A stretch of 64,000 nt of DNA, taken from Rhabditoides inermis (lineage: Eukaryota > Nematoda > Chromadorea > Rhabditida > Rhabditidae). This document shows, one piece after another, positions 12,561 to 26,672 of this stretch. The DNA is taken from assembly GCA_963966185.1 (NCBI GenBank), contig CAWZYM010000217.1:1-64000 (forward strand), given 5' to 3'. The notes under the pieces were generated by a model. The model was not told where the DNA came from and did not search any database. It worked only from the letters and a program-made list of their open reading frames with translations. The number at the start of each line of letters is the position of its first letter. Within the stretch, counting starts at the first letter, position 1. The position numbers and the translations under genes were made by a program.

Positions 12561-14974
12561 AGATTAGACAGAAGAGAGCATCAAACTGTCTCTAGAAAAA
12601 TATAGTGACTGCAGCGGAGACGTGAGAGTAGACAGAAGAGAGCATCAAACTGTCTCTAGAAAAATATAGTGACTGCAGCGGAGACGTGAGAGTAGACAGA
12701 AGAGAGTATCAAACTGTCTCTAGAAAGTTATTGTGACTGCAGCGGAGACGTGAGAGTAGAGAGTAGACAGAAGAGAGCATCAAACTGTCTCTAGAAAATT
12801 ATAGTGACTTCAGCGGAGACGTGAGAGTAGAGATTAGAAAGAAGAGAGCATCAAACTGTCTCTAGAAAGTTATTGTGACTGCAGCGGAGACGTGAGAGTA
12901 GAGAGTAGACAGAAGAGAGCATCAAACTGTCTCTAGAAAATTATAGTGACTTCAGCGGAGACGTGAGAGTAGACAGAAGAGAGCATCAAACTGTCTCTAG
13001 AAAGTTATTGTGACTGCAGCGGAGACGTGAGAGTAGAGAGTAGACAGAAGAGAGCATCAAACTGTCTCTAGAAAAATATAGTGACTGCAGCGGAGACGTG
13101 AGAGTAGACAGAAGAGAGCATCAAACTGTCTCTAGAAAAATATAGTGACTTCAGCGGAGACGTGAGAGTAGACAGAAAAGAGCATCAAACTGTCTCTAGA
13201 AAGTTATTGTGACTGCAGCGGAGACGTGAGAGTAGAGAGTAGACAGAAGAGAGCATCAAACTGTCTCTAGAAAATTATAGTGACTTCAGCGGAGACGTGA
13301 GAGTAGACAGAAGAGAGCATCAAACTGTCTCTAGAAAGTTATTGTGACTGCAGCGGAGACGTGAGAGTAGAGAGTAGACAGAAGAGAGCATCAAACTGTC
13401 TCTATAAAATTATAGTGACTTCAGCGGAGACGTGAGAGTAGACAGAAGAGAGCATCAAACTGTCTCTAGAAAGTTATTGTGACTGCAGCGGAGACGTGAG
13501 AGTAGAGAGTAGACAGAAGAGAGCATCAAACTGTTTCTAGAAAAATATAGTGACTGCAGCGGAGACGTGAGAGTAGACAGAAGAGAGCATCAAACTGTCT
13601 CTAGAAAAATATAGTGACTTCAGCGGAGACGTGAGAGTAGACAGAAAAGAGCATCAAACTGTCTCTAGAAAGTTATTGTGACTGCAGCGGAGACGTGAGA
13701 GTAGAGAGTAGACAGAAGAGAGCATCAAACTGTCTCTAGAAAATTATAGTGACTTCAGCGGAGACGTGAGAGTAGACAGAAGAGAGCATCAAACTGTCTC
13801 TAGAAAGTTATTGTGACTGCAGCGGAGACGTGAGAGTAGAGAGTAGACAGAAGAGAGCATCAAACTGTTTCTAGAAAAATATAGTGACTGCAGCGGAGAC
13901 GTGAGAGTAGACAGAAGAGAGCATCAAACTGTCTCTAGAAAAATATAGTGACTTCAGCGGAGACGTGAGAGTAGACAGAAAAGAGCATCAAACTGTCTCT
14001 AGAAAGTTATTGTGACTGCAGCGGAGACGTGAGAGTAGACAGAAGAGAGCATCAAACTGTCTCTAGAAAAATATAGTGACTTCAGCGGAGACGTGAGAGT
14101 AGAGAGTAGACAGAAGAGAGCATCAAACTGTCTCTAGAAAATTATAGTGACTTCAGCGGAGACGTGAGAGTAGACAGAAAAGAGCATCAAACTGTCTCTA
14201 GAAAGTTATTGTGACTGCAGCGGAGACGTGAGAGTAGAGAGTAGACAGAAGAGAGCATCAAACTGTCTCTAGAAAATTATAGTGACTTCAGCGGAGACGT
14301 GAGAGTAGACAGAAGAGAGCATCAAATTGTCTCTAGAAAGTTATTGTGACTGCAGCGGAGACGTGAGAGTAGAGAGTAGACAGAAGAGAGCATCAAACTG
14401 TTTCTAGAAAAATATAGTGACTGCAGCGGAGACGTGAGAGTAGACAGAAGAGAGCATCAAACTGTCTCTAGAAAAATATAGTGACTTCAGCGGAGACGTG
14501 AGAGTAGACAGAAAAGAGCATCAAACTGTCTCTAGAAAGTTATTGTGACTGCAGCGGAGACGTAAGAGTAGAGAGTAGGCAGAAGAGAGCATCAAACTGT
14601 CTCTAGAAAATTATAGTGACTTCAGCGGAGACGTGAGAGTAGAGAGTAGACAGAAGAGAGCATCAAACTGTCTCTAGAAAAATATAGTGACTGCAGCGGA
14701 GACGTGAGAGTAGAGAGTAGACAGAAGAGAGCATCAAACTGTCTCTAGAAAAATATGGTGACTTCAGCGGAGACGTGAGAGTAGAGAGTAGACAGAAGAG
14801 AGCATCAAACTGTCTCTAGAAAATTATAGTGACTTCAGCGGAGACGTGAGAGTAGACAGAAGAGAGCATCAAACTGTCTCTAGAAAGTTATTGTGACTGC
14901 AGCGGAGACGTGAGAGTAGAGAGTAGACAGAAGAGAGCATCAAACTGTCTCTAGAAAATTATAGTGACTTCAGC
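12561..14974 (+). repeat. Satellite A, mixed monomers, no long tandem HOR traced
   Basis: The segment consists entirely of 64- and 71-bp monomers of the common classes, with scattered private changes: GATTAGAAAG near 12835, TCTATAAAAT near 13402, GACGTAAGAG near 14561 and AATATGGTGAC near 14753. I saw nothing other than satellite, and I did not trace a large duplicate of this stretch by eye. Confidence 0.8.
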
Positions 14975-15877
14975 GGAAACGTGAGAGTAGACAGAAGAGA
15001 GCATCAAACTGTCTCTAGAAAGTTATTGTGACTGCAGCGGAGACGTGAGAGTAGAGATAGAGAGTAAACAGAAGAGAGCATCAAACTGTTTCTAGAAAAA
15101 TATAGTGACTGCAGCGGAGACGTGAGAGTAGACAGAAGAGAGCATCAAACTGTCTCTAGAAAAATATGGTGACTTCAGCGGAGACGTGAGAGTAGACAGA
15201 AGAGAGCATCAAACTGTCTCTAGAAAATTATAGTGACTTCAGCGGAGACGTGAGAGTAGACAGAAGAGAGCATCAAACTGTCTCTAGAAAGTTATTGTGA
15301 CTGCAGCGGAGACGTGAGAGTAGAGAGTAGACAGAAGAGAGCATCAAACTGTCTCTAGAAAATTATAGTGACTTCAGCGGAAACGTGAGAGTAGACAGAA
15401 GAGAGCATCAAACTGTCTCTAGAAAGTTATTGTGACTGCAGCGGAGACGTGAGAGTAGAGATAGAGAGTAAACAGAAGAGAGCATCAAACTGTTTCTAGA
15501 AAAATATAGTGACTGCAGCGGAGACGTGAGAGTAGACAGAAGAGAGCATCAAACTGTCTCTAGAAAAATATAGTGACTTCAGCGGAGACGTGAGAGTAGA
15601 CAGAAAAGAGCATCAAACTGTCTCTAGAAAGTTATTGTGACTGCAGCGGAGACGTGAGAGTAGAGAGTAGACAGAAGAGAGCATCAAACTGTCTCTAGAA
15701 AATTATAGTGACTTCAGCGGAAACGTGAGAGTAGACAGAAGAGAGCATCAAACTGTCTCTAGAAAGTTATTGTGACTGCAGCGGAGACGTGAGAGTAGAG
15801 ATAGAGAGTAAACAGAAGAGAGCATCAAACTGTTTCTAGAAAAATATAGTGACTGCAGCGGAGACGTGAGAGTAGAC
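14975..15877 (+). repeat. Local expansion of a 340/404-bp subunit in satellite A
   Basis: Three successive copies of a short block, each with the GCGGAAACGTG variant (about 14975, 15379, 15719) followed by the 77-bp monomer (GATA at about 15056, 15460, 15800). Spacing is 404 then 340 bp; the difference of 64 bp is one short monomer. The 340-bp unit fits 3 short, one long and one 77-bp monomer. These three copies are the densest cluster of the 77-bp class in the window. Confidence 0.82.
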
Positions 15878-17830
15878 AGAAGAGAGCATCAAACTGTCTC
15901 TAGAAAAATATAGTGACTTCAGCGGAGACGTGAGAGTAGACAGAAAAGAGCATCAAACTGTCTCTAGAAAGTTATTGTGACTGCAGCGGAGACGTGAGAG
16001 TAGACAGAAAAGAGCATCAAACTGTCTCTAGAAAAATATAGTGACTTCCGCGGAGACGCGAGAGTAGGGAGTAGACAGAAGAGAGCATCAAACTGTCTCT
16101 AGAAAATTATAGTGACTTCAGCGGAGACGTGAGAGTAGACAGAAGAGAGCATCAAACTGTCTCTAGAAAGTTATTGTGACTGCAGCGGAGACGTGAGAGT
16201 AGAAAGTAGACAGAAGAGAGCATCAAACTGTCTCTAGAAAATTATAGGTACTTCAGCGGAGACGTGAGAGTAGACAGAAGAGAGCATCAAACTGTCTCTA
16301 GAAAGTTATTGTGACTGCAGCGGAGACGTGAGAGTAGAGAGTAGACAGAAGAGAGCATCAAACTGTTTCTAGAAAAATATAGTGACTGCAGCGGAGACGT
16401 GAGAGTAGACAGAAGAGAGCATCAAACTGTCTCTAGAAAAATATAGTGACTTCAGCGGAGACGTGAGAGTAGACAGAAAAGAGCATCAAACTGTCTCTAG
16501 AAAGTTATTGTGACTGCAGCGGAGACGTGAGAGTAGAGAGTAGGCAGAAGAGAGCATCAAACTGTCTCTAGAAAATTATAGTGACTTCAGCGGAGACGTG
16601 AGAGTAGAGAGTAGACAGAAGAGAGCATCAAACTGTCTCTAGAAAAATATAGTGACTGCAGCGGAGACGTGAGAGTAGACAGAAGAGAGCATCAAACTGT
16701 CTCTAGAAAAATATAGTGACTTCAGCAGAGACGTGAGAGTAGACAAAAAAGAGCATCAAACTGTCTTTAGAAAAATATAGTGACTGCAGCGGAGACGTGA
16801 GAGTAGACAGAAGAAAGCATCAAACTGTCTCTAGAAAAATAAAGTGACTTCAGCGGAGACGTGAGAGTAGACAGAAAAGAGCATCAAACTGTCTCTAGAA
16901 AGTTATTGTGACTGCAGCGGAGACGTGAGAGTAGAGAGTAGACAGAAGAGAGCATCAAACTGTCTCTAGAAAATTATAGTGACTTCAGCGGAGACGTGAG
17001 AGTAGAGAGTAGACAGAAGAGAGCATCAAACTGTCTCTAGAAAAATATAGTGACTGCAGCGGAGACGTGAGAGTAGACAGAAGAGAGCATCAAACTGTCT
17101 CTAGAAAGTTATTGTGACTGCAGCGGAGACGTGAGAGTAGAGAGTAGACAGAAGAGAGCATCAAACTGTCTCTAGAAAATTATAGTGATTTCAGCGGAGA
17201 CGTGAGAGTAGAGATTAGACAGAAGAGAGCATCAAACTGTCTCTAGAAAAATATAGTGACTGCAGCGGAGACGTGAGAGTAGACAGAAGAGAGCATCAAA
17301 CTGTCTCTAGAAAAATATAGTGACTGCAGCGGAGACGTGAGAGTAGACAGAAGAGAGCATCAAACTGTATCTAGAAAGTTATTGTGACTGCAGCGGAGAC
17401 GTGAGAGTAGAGAGTAGACAGAAGAGAGCATCAAACTGTCTCTAGAAAATTATAGTGACTTCAGCGGAGACGTGAGAGTAGACAGAAGAGAGCATCAAAC
17501 TGTCTCTAGAAAATTATAGTGACTTCAGCGGAGACGTGAGAGTAGACAGAAGAGAGCATCAAACTGTCTCTAGAAAGTTATTGTGACTGCAGCGGAGACG
17601 TGAGAGTAGAGAGTAGACAGAAGAGAGCATCAAACTGTCTCTAGAAAAATATAGTGACTGCAGCGGAGACGTGAGAGTAGACAGAAGAGAGCATCAAACT
17701 GTCTCTAGAAAAATATAGTGACTTCAGCGGAGACGTGAGAGTAGACAGAAAAGAGCATCAAACTGTCTCTAGAAAGTTATTGTGACTGCAGCGGAGACGT
17801 GAGAGTAGAGAGTAGACAGAAGAGAGCATC
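15800..17830 (+). repeat. Copy 1 of a 4433-bp-offset duplication in satellite A
   Basis: This segment, beginning at a 77-bp monomer, matches 20233-22263. Shared markers are GTAGGGAGTAG, ATTATAGGTACTTCAG (16240 and 20673) and the TGATTTCAG monomer (about 17186 and 21619). It carries private changes (GACTTCCGCGGAGACGCG near 16045, GACAAAAAAGAGC near 16742). The same markers in the same order also occur in the 2216-bp HOR at 7391-8880, so these are four dispersed copies of one HOR family. Confidence 0.75.
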
Positions 17831-19689
17831 AAACTGTCTCTAGAAAATTATAGTGACTTCAGCGGAGACGTGAGAGTAGACAGAAGAGAGCATCAAACTG
17901 TCTCTAGAAAGTTATTGTGACTGCAGCGGAGACGTGAGAGTAGAGAGTAGACAGAAGAGAGCATCAAACTGTCTCTAGAAATTTATAGTGACTTCAGCGG
18001 AGACGTGAGAGTAGACAGAAGAGAGCATCAAACTGTCTCTAGAAAGTTATTGTGACTGCAGCGGAGACGTGAGAGTAGAGAGTAGACAGAAGAGAGCATC
18101 AAATTGTTTCTAGAAAAATATAGTGACTGCAGCGGAGACGTGAGAGTAGACAGAAGAGAGCATCAAACTGTCTCTAGAAAAATATAGTGACTTCAGCGGA
18201 GACGTGAGAGTAGACAGAAAAGAGCATCAAACTGTCTCTAGAAAGTTAATGTGACTGCAGCGGAGACGTGAGAGTAGAGAGTAGACAGAAGAGAGCATCA
18301 AACTGTCTCTAGAAAATTATAGTGACTTCAGCGGAGACGTGAGAGTAGAGAGTAGACAGAAGAGAGCATCAAACTGTCTCTAGAAAAATATAGTGACTGC
18401 AGCGGAGACGTGAGAGTAGACAGAAGAGAGCATCAAACTGTCTCTAGAAAAATATAGTGACTGCAGCGGAGACGTGAGAGTAGACAGAAAAGAGCATCAA
18501 ACTGTCTCTAGAAAGTTATTGTGACTGCAGCGGAGACGTGAGAGTAGAGAGTAGACAGAAGAGAGCATCAAACTGTCTCTAGAAAATTATAGTGACTTCA
18601 GCGGAGACGTGAGAGTAGAGATTAGACAGAAGAGAGCATCAAACTGTCTCTAGAAAAATATAGTGACTGCAGCGGAGACGTGAGAGTAGACAGAAGAGAG
18701 CATCAAACTGTCTCTAGAAAAATATAGTGACTGCAGCGGAGACGTGAGAGTAGACAGAAGAGAGCATCAAACTGTCTCTAGAAAGTTATTGTGACTGCAG
18801 CGGAGACGTGAGAGTAGAGAGTAGACAGAAGAGAGCATCAAACTGTCTCTAGAAAATTATAGTGACTTCAGCGGAGACGTGAGAGTAGAGATTAGACAGA
18901 AGAGAGCATCAAACTGTCTCTAGAAAAATATAGTGACTGCAGCGGAGACGTGAGAGTAGACAGAAGAGAGCATCAAACTGTCTCTAGAAAATTATAGTGA
19001 CTTCAGCGGAGACGTAAGAGTAGACAGAAGAGAGCATCAAACTGTCTCTAGAAAGTTATTGTGACTGCAGCGGAGACGTGAGAGTAGAGAGTAGACAGAA
19101 GAGAGCATCAAACTGTCTCTAGAAAAATATAGTGACTTCAGCGGAGACGTAAGAGTAGACAGAAGAGAGCATCAAACTGTCTCTAGAAAGTTATTGTGAC
19201 TGCAGCGGAGACGTGAGAGTAGAGAGTAGACAGAAGAGAGCATCAAACTGTCTCTAGAAAGTTATTGTGACTGCAGCGGAGACGTGAGAGTAGAGAGTAG
19301 ACAGAAGAGAGCATCAAACTGTCTCTAGAAAATTATAGTGACTTCAGCGGAGACGTGAGAGTAGACAGAAGAGAGCATCAAACTGTCTCTAGAAAGTTAT
19401 TGTGACTGCAGCGGAGACGTGAGAGTAGAGAGTAGACAGAAGAGAGCATCAAACTGTCTCTAGAAAATTATAGTGACTTCAGCGGAGACGTGAGAGTAGA
19501 CAGAAGAGAGCATCAAACTGTCTCTAGAAAGTTATTGTGACTGCAGCGGAGACGTGAGAGTAGAGAGTAGACAGAAGAGAGCATCAAACTGTCTCTAGAA
19601 AAATATAGTGACTGCAGCGGAGACGTGAGAGTAGACAGAAGAGAGCATCAAACTGTCTCTAGAAAAATATAGTGACTTCAGCGGAGACG
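17831..19689 (+). repeat. Satellite A, mixed monomers between HOR blocks
   Basis: Only 64- and 71-bp monomers are present. Local variants are AGAAATTTATAG near 17978, GTTAATGTG near 18244, GAGATTAGACAG near 18618 and 18888, and GACGTAAGAG near 19012 and 19147. No gene, transposon or unique DNA was seen. Confidence 0.8.
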
Positions 19690-20467
19690 TGAGAGTAGAC
19701 AGAAGAGAGCATCAAACTGTCTCTAGAAAAATATAGTGACTTCAGCGGAGACGTGAGAGTAGACAGAAAAGAGCATCAAACTGTCTCTAGAAAGTTATTG
19801 TGACTGCAGCGGAGACGTGAGAGTAGAGAGTAGACAGAAGAGAGCATCAAACTGTCTCTAGAAAAATATAGTGACTGCAGCGGAGACGTGAGAGTAGACA
19901 GAAGAGAGCATCAAACTGTCTCTAGAAAAATATAGTGACTTCAGCGGAGACGTGAGAGTAGAGAGTAGACAGAAGAGAGCATCAAACTGTCTCTAGAAAA
20001 TTATAGTGACTTCAGCGGACGCGTGAGAGTAGACAGAAGAGAGCATCAAACTGTCTCTAGAAAGTTATTGTGACTGCAGCGGAGACGTGAGAGTAGAGAG
20101 TAGACAGAAGAGAGCATCAAACTGTCTCTAGAAAATTATAGTGACTTCAGCGGAGACGTGAGAGTAGACAGAAGAGAGCATCAAACTGTCTCTAGAAAGT
20201 TATTGTGACTGCAGCGGAGACGTGAGAGTAGAGATAGAGAGTAAACAGAAGAGAGCATCAAACTGTTTCTAGAAAAATATAGTGACTGCAGCGGAGACGT
20301 GAGAGTAGACAGAAGAGAGCATCAAACTGTCTCTAGAAAAATATAGTGACTTCAGCGGAGACGTGAGAGTAGACAGAAAAGATCATCAAACTGTCTCTAG
20401 AAAGTTATTGTGACTGCAGCGGAGACGTGAGAGTAGACAGAAAAGAGCATCAAACTGTCTCTAGAAA
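19690..20467 (+). repeat. Satellite A block shared with 33759-34536 (14.07 kb apart)
   Basis: The block includes the rare GCGGACGCGTGAG monomer (20017), which creates an MluI hexamer, followed by a 77-bp monomer 216 bp later. The same pair occurs at 34086/34302 and 35698/35914. The offset to 33759-34536 is 14069 bp throughout, with few substitutions (for example GATCATCAAAC near 20382). Confidence 0.75.
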
Positions 20468-22263
20468 AATATAGTGACTTCAGCGGAGACGTGAGAGTAG
20501 GGAGTAGACAGAAGAGAGCATCAAACTGTCTCTAGAAAATTATAGTGACTTCAGCGGAGACGTGAGAGTAGACAGAAGAGAGCATCAAACTGTCTCTAGA
20601 AAGTTATTGTGACTGCAGCGGAGACGTGAGAGTAGAAAGTAGACAGAAGAGAGCATCAAACTGTCTCTAGAAAATTATAGGTACTTCAGCGGAGACGTGA
20701 GAGTAGACAGAAGAGAGCATCAAACTGTCTCTAGAAAGTTATTGTGACTGCAGCGGAGACGTGAGAGTAGAGAGTAGACAGAAGAGAGCATCAAACTGTT
20801 TCTAGAAAAATATAGTGACTGCAGCGGAGACGTGAGAGTAGACAGAAGAGAGCATCAAACTGTCTCTAGAAAAATATAGTGACTTCAGCGGAGACGTGAG
20901 AGTAGACAGAAAAGAGCATCAAACTGTCTCTAGAAAGTTATTGTGACTGCAGCGGAGACGTGAGAGTAGAGAGTAGGCAGAAGAGAGCATCAAACTGTCT
21001 CTAGAAAATTATAGTGACTTCAGCGGAGACGTGAGAGTAGAGAGTAGACAGAAGAGAGCATCAAACTGTCTCTAGAAAAATATAGTGACTGCAGCGGAGA
21101 CGTGAGAGTAGACAGAAGAGAGCATCAAACTGTCTCTAGAAAAATATAGTGACTTCAGCGGAGACGTGAGAGTAGACAAAAGAGAGCATCAAACTGTCTT
21201 TAGAAAAATATAGTGACTGCAGCGGAGACGTGAGAGTAGACAGAAGAAAGCATCAAACTGTCTCTAGAAAAATAAAGTGACTTCAGCGGAGACGTGAGAG
21301 TAGACAGAAAAGAGCATCAAACTGTCTCTAGAAAGTTATTGTGACTGCAGCGGAGACGTGAGAGTAGAGAGTAGACAGAAGAGAGCATCAAACTGTCTCT
21401 AGAAAATTATAGTGACTTCAGCGGAGACGTGAGAGTAGAGAGTAGACAGAAGAGAGCATCAAACTGTCTCTAGAAAAATATAGTGACTGCAGCGGAGACG
21501 TGAGAGTCGACAGAAGAGAGCATCAAACTGTCTCTAGAAAGTTATTGTGACTGCAGCGGAGACGTGAGAGTAGAGAGTAGACAGAAGAGAGCATCAAACT
21601 GTCTCTAGAAAACTATAGTGATTTCAGCGGAGACGTGAGAGTAGAGATTAGACAGAAGAGAGCATCAAACTGTCTCTAGAAAAATATAGTGACTGCAGCG
21701 GAGACGTGAGAGTAGACAGAAGAGAGCATCAAACTGTCTCTAGAAAAATATAGTGACTGCAGCGGAGACGTGAGAGTAGACAGAAGAGAGCATCAAACTG
21801 TATCTAGAAAGTTATTGTGACTGCAGCGGAGACGTGAGAGTAGAGAGTAGACAGAAGAGAGCATCAAACTGTCTCTAGAAAATTATAGTGACTTCAGCGG
21901 AGACGTGAGAGTAGACAGAAGAGAGCATCAAACTGTCTCTAGAAAATTATAGTGACTTCAGCGGAGACGTGAGAGTAGACAGAAGAGAGCATCAAACTGT
22001 CTCTAGAAAGTTATTGTGACTGCAGCGGAGACGTGAGAGTAGAGAGTAGACAGAAGAGAGCATCAAACTGTCTCTAGAAAAATATAGTGACTGCAGCGGA
22101 GACGTGAGAGTAGACAGAAGAGAGCATGAAACTGTCTCTAGAAAAATATAGTGACTTCAGCGGAGACGTGAGAGTAGACAGAAAAGAGCATCAAACTGTC
22201 TCTAGAAAGTTATTGTGACTGCAGCGGAGACGTGAGAGTAGAGAGTAGACAGAAGAGAGCATG
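20233..22263 (+). repeat. Copy 2 of the 4433-bp-offset duplication in satellite A
   Basis: This is a counterpart of 15800-17830 with small differences, including CATGAAACTG at about 22125 and 22260 where the other copy has CATCAAACTG, and GAGTCGACAG near 21507. Confidence 0.75.
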
Positions 22264-22394
22264 AAACTGTCTCTAGAAAAATATAGTGACTTCAGCGGAG
22301 ACGTGAGAGTAGACAGAAGAGAGCATCAAACTGTCTCTAGAAAGTTATTGTGACTGCAGCGGAGACGTGAGAGTAGACAGAAGAGAGCATCAAA

Positions 22395-25300
22395 CTGTCT
22401 CTAGAAAAATATTGTGACTGCAGCGGAGACGTGAGAGTAGAGAGTAGACAGAAGAGAGCATCAAACTGTTTCTAGAAAAATATAGTGACTGCAGCGGAGA
22501 CGTGAGAGTAGACAGAAGAGAGCATCAAACTGTCTCTAGAAAAATATAGTGACTTCAGCGGAGACGTGAGAGTAGACAGAAAAGAGCATCAAACTGTCTC
22601 TAGAAAGTTAATGTGACTGCAGCGGAGACGTGAGAGTAGAGAGTAGACAGAAGAGAGCATCAAACTGTCTCTAGAAAATTATAGTGACTTCAGCGGAGAC
22701 GTGAGAGTAGAGAGTAGACAGAAGAGAGCATCAAACTGTCTCTAGAAAAATATAGTGACTGCAGCGGAGACGTGAGAGTAGACAGAAGAGAGCATCAAAC
22801 TGTCTCTAGAAAAATATAGTGACTGCAGCGGAGACGTGAGAGTAGACAGAAAAGAGCATCAAACTGTCTCTAGAAAGTTATTGTGACTGCAGCGGAGACG
22901 TGAGAGTAGAGAGTAGACAGAAGAGAGCATCAAACTGTCTCTAGAAAAATATAGTGACTGCAGCGGAGACGTGAGAGTAGACAGAAGAGAGCATGAAACT
23001 GTCTCTAGAAAAATATAGTGACTTCAGCGGAGACGTGAGAGTAGACAGAAAAGAGCATCAAACTGTCTCTAGAAAGTTATTGTGACTGCAGCGGAGACGT
23101 GAGAGTAGAGAGTAGACAGAAGAGAGCATCAAACTGTCTCTAGAAAATTATAGTGACTTCAGCGGAGACGTGAGAGTAGACAGAAGAGAGCATCAAACTG
23201 TCTCTAGAAAGTTATTGTGACTGCAGCGGAGACGTGAGAGTAGAGAGTAGACAGAAGAGAGCATCAAACTGTCTCTAGAAAATTATAGTGACTTCAGCGG
23301 AGACGTGAGAGTAGACAGAAGAGAGCATCAAACTGTCTCTAGAAAGTTATTGTGACTGCAGCGGAGACGTGAGAGTAGAGAGTAGACAGAAGAGAGCATC
23401 AAACTGTTTCTAGAAAAATATAGTGACTGCAGCGGAGACGTGAGAGTAGACAGAAGAGAGCATCAAACTGTCTCTAGAAAAATATAGTGACTTCAGCGGA
23501 GACGTGAGAGTAGACAGAAAAGAGCATCAAACTGTCTCTAGAAAAATATAGTGACTTCAGCGGAGACGTGAGAGTAGACAGAAGAGAGCATCAAACTGTC
23601 TCTAGAAAAATATAGTGACTTCAGCGGAGACGTGAGAGTAGACAGAAGAGAGCATCAAACTGTCTCTAGAAAAATATAGTGACTTCAGCGGAGACGTGAG
23701 AGTAGACAGAAGAGAGCATCAAACTGTCTCTAGAAAAATATTGTGACTGCAGCGGAGACGTGAGAGTAGAGAGTAGACAGAAGAGAGCATCAAACTGTTT
23801 CTAGAAAAATATAGTGACTGCAGCGGAGACGTGAGAGTAGACAGAAGAGAGCATCAAACTGTCTCTAGAAAAATATAGTGACTTCAGCGGAGACGTGAGA
23901 GTAGACAGAAAAGAGCATCAAACTGTCTCTAGAAAGTTAATGTGACTGCAGCGGAGACGTGAGAGTAGAGAGTAGACAGAAGAGAGCATCAAACTGTCTC
24001 TAGAAAATTATAGTGACTTCAGCGGAGACGTGAGAGTAGAGAGTAGACAGAAGAGAGCATCAAACTGTCTCTAGAAAAATATAGTGACTGCAGCGGAGAC
24101 GTGAGAGTAGACAGAAGAGAGCATCAAACTGTCTCTAGAAAAATATAGTGACTGCAGCGGAGACGTGAGAGTAGACAGAAAAGAGCATCAAACTGTCTCT
24201 AGAAAGTTATTGTGACTGCAGCGGAGACGTGAGAGTAGAGAGTAGACAGAAGAGAGCATCAAACTGTCTCTAGAAAAATATAGTGACTGCAGCGGAGACG
24301 TGAGAGTAGACAGAAGAGAGCATGAAACTGTCTCTAGAAAAATATAGTGACTTCAGCGGAGACGTGAGAGTAGACAGAAAAGAGCATCAAACTGTCTCTA
24401 GAAAGTTATTGTGACTGCAGCGGAGACGTGAGAGTAGAGAGTAGACAGAAGAGAGCATCAAACTGTCTCTAGAAAATTATAGTGACTTCAGCGGAGACGT
24501 GAGAGTAGACAGAAGAGAGCATCAAACTGTCTCTAGAAAGTTATTGTGACTGCAGCGGAGACGTGAGAGTAGAGAGTAGACAGAAGAGAGCATCAAACTG
24601 TCTCTAGAAAATTATAGTGACTTCAGCGGAGACGTGAGAGTAGACAGAAGAGAGCATCAAACTGTCTCTAGAAAGTTATTGTGACTGCAGCGGAGACGTG
24701 AGAGTAGAGAGTAGACAGAAGAGAGCATCAAACTGTTTCTAGAAAAATATAGTGACTGCAGCGGAGACGTGAGAGTAGACAGAAGAGAGCATCAAACTGT
24801 CTCTAGAAAAATATAGTGACTTCAGCGGAGACGTGAGAGTAGAGAGTAGACAGAAGAGAGCATCAAACTGTCTCTAGAAAATTATAGTGACTTCAGCGGA
24901 GACGTGAGAGTAGACAGAAGAGAGCATCAAACTGTCTCTAGAAAGTTATTGTGACTGCAGCGGAGACGTGAGAGTAGAGAGTAGACAGAAGAGAGCATCA
25001 AACTGTCTCTAGAAAATTATAGTGACTTCAGCGGAGACGTGAGAGTAGACAGAAGAGAGCATCAAACTGTCTCTAGAAAGTTATTGTGACTGCAGCGGAG
25101 ACGTGAGAGTAGAGAGTAGACAGAAGAGAGCATCAAACTGTTTCTAGAAAAATATAGTGACTGCAGCGGAGACGTGAGAGTAGACAGAAGAGAGCATCAA
25201 ACTGTCTCTAGAAAAATATAGTGACTTCAGCGGAGACGTGAGAGTAGACAGAAAAGAGCATCAAACTGTCTCTAGAAAGTTAATGTGACTGCAGCGGAGA

Positions 25301-25432
25301 CGTGAGAGTAGAGAGTAGACAGAAGAGAGCATCAAACTGTCTCTAGAAAATTATAGTGACTTCAGCGGAGACGTGAGAGTAGAGAGTAGACAGAAGAGAG
25401 CATCAAACTGTCTCTAGAAAAATATAGTGACT
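22395..25432 (+). repeat. Copy 1 of a 4278-bp-offset duplication in satellite A
   Basis: About 3.04 kb here matches 26673-29710. Only a few substitutions were found, all private to the second copy: CTCCAG at 27617, GTAGAAAG near 27983 and GAGAATCAAAC near 28265. Inside, a 1329-bp subunit is visible (CATGAAACTG at 22992 and 24321, and at 27270 and 28599 in the other copy). The length 1329 fits 13 short plus 7 long monomers. Confidence 0.85.
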
Positions 25433-26672
25433 GCAGCGGAGACGTGAGAGTAGACAGAAGAGAGCATCAAACTGTCTCTAGAAAAATATAGTGACTGCAG
25501 CGGAGACGTGAGAGTAGACAGAAAAGAGCATCAAACTGTCTCTAGAAAGTTATTGTGACTGCAGCGGAGACGTGAGAGTAGAGAGTAGACAGAAGAGAGC
25601 ATCAAACTGTCTCTAGAAAATTATAGTGACTTCAGCGGAGACGTGAGAGTAGAGAGTAGACAGAAGAGAGCATCAAACTGTCTCTAGAAAAATATAGTGA
25701 CTGCAGCGGAGACGTGAGAGTAGACAGAAGAGAGCATGAAACTGTCTCTAGAAAAATATAGTGACTTCAGCGGAGACGTGAGAGTAGACAGAAAAGAGCA
25801 TCAAACTGTCTCTAGAAAGTTATTGTGACTGCAGCGGAGACGTGAGAGTAGAGAGTAGACAGAAGAGAGCATCAAACTGTCTCTAGAAAAATATAGTGAC
25901 TGCAGCGGAGACGTGAGAGTAGACAGAAGAGAGCATCAAACTGTCTCTAGAAAAATATAGTGACTGCAGCGGAGACGTGAGAGTAGACAGAAGAGAGCAT
26001 CAAACTGTATCTAGAAAGTTATTGTGACTGCAGCGGAGACGTGAGAGTAGAGAGTAGACAGAAGAGAGCATCAAACTGTCTCTAGAAAATTATAGTGACT
26101 TCAGCGGAGACGTGAGAGTAGACAGAAGAGAGCATCAAACTGTCTCTAGAAAATTATAGTGACTTCAGCGGAGACGTGAGAGTAGACAGAAGAGAGCATC
26201 AAACTGTCTCTAGAAAGTTATTGTGACTGCAGCGGAGACGTGAGAGTAGAGAGTAGACAGAAGAGAGCATCAAACTGTCTCTAGAAAAATATAGTGACTG
26301 CAGCGGAGACGTGAGAGTAGACAGAAGAGAGCATGAAACTGTCTCTAGAAAAATATAGTGACTTCAGCGGAGACGTGAGAGTAGACAGAAAAGAGCATCA
26401 AACTGTCTCTAGAAAGTTATTGTGACTGCAGCGGAGACGTGAGAGTAGAGAGTAGACAGAAGAGAGCATCAAACTGTCTCTAGAAAATTATAGTGACTTC
26501 AGCGGAGACGTGAGAGTAGACAGAAGAGAGCATCAAACTGTCTCTAGAAAGTTATTGTGACTGCAGCGGAGACGTGAGAGTAGAGAGTAGACAGAAGAGA
26601 GCATCAAACTGTCTCTAGAAAATTATAGTGACTTCAGCGGAGACGTGAGAGTAGACAGAAGAGAGCATCAAA

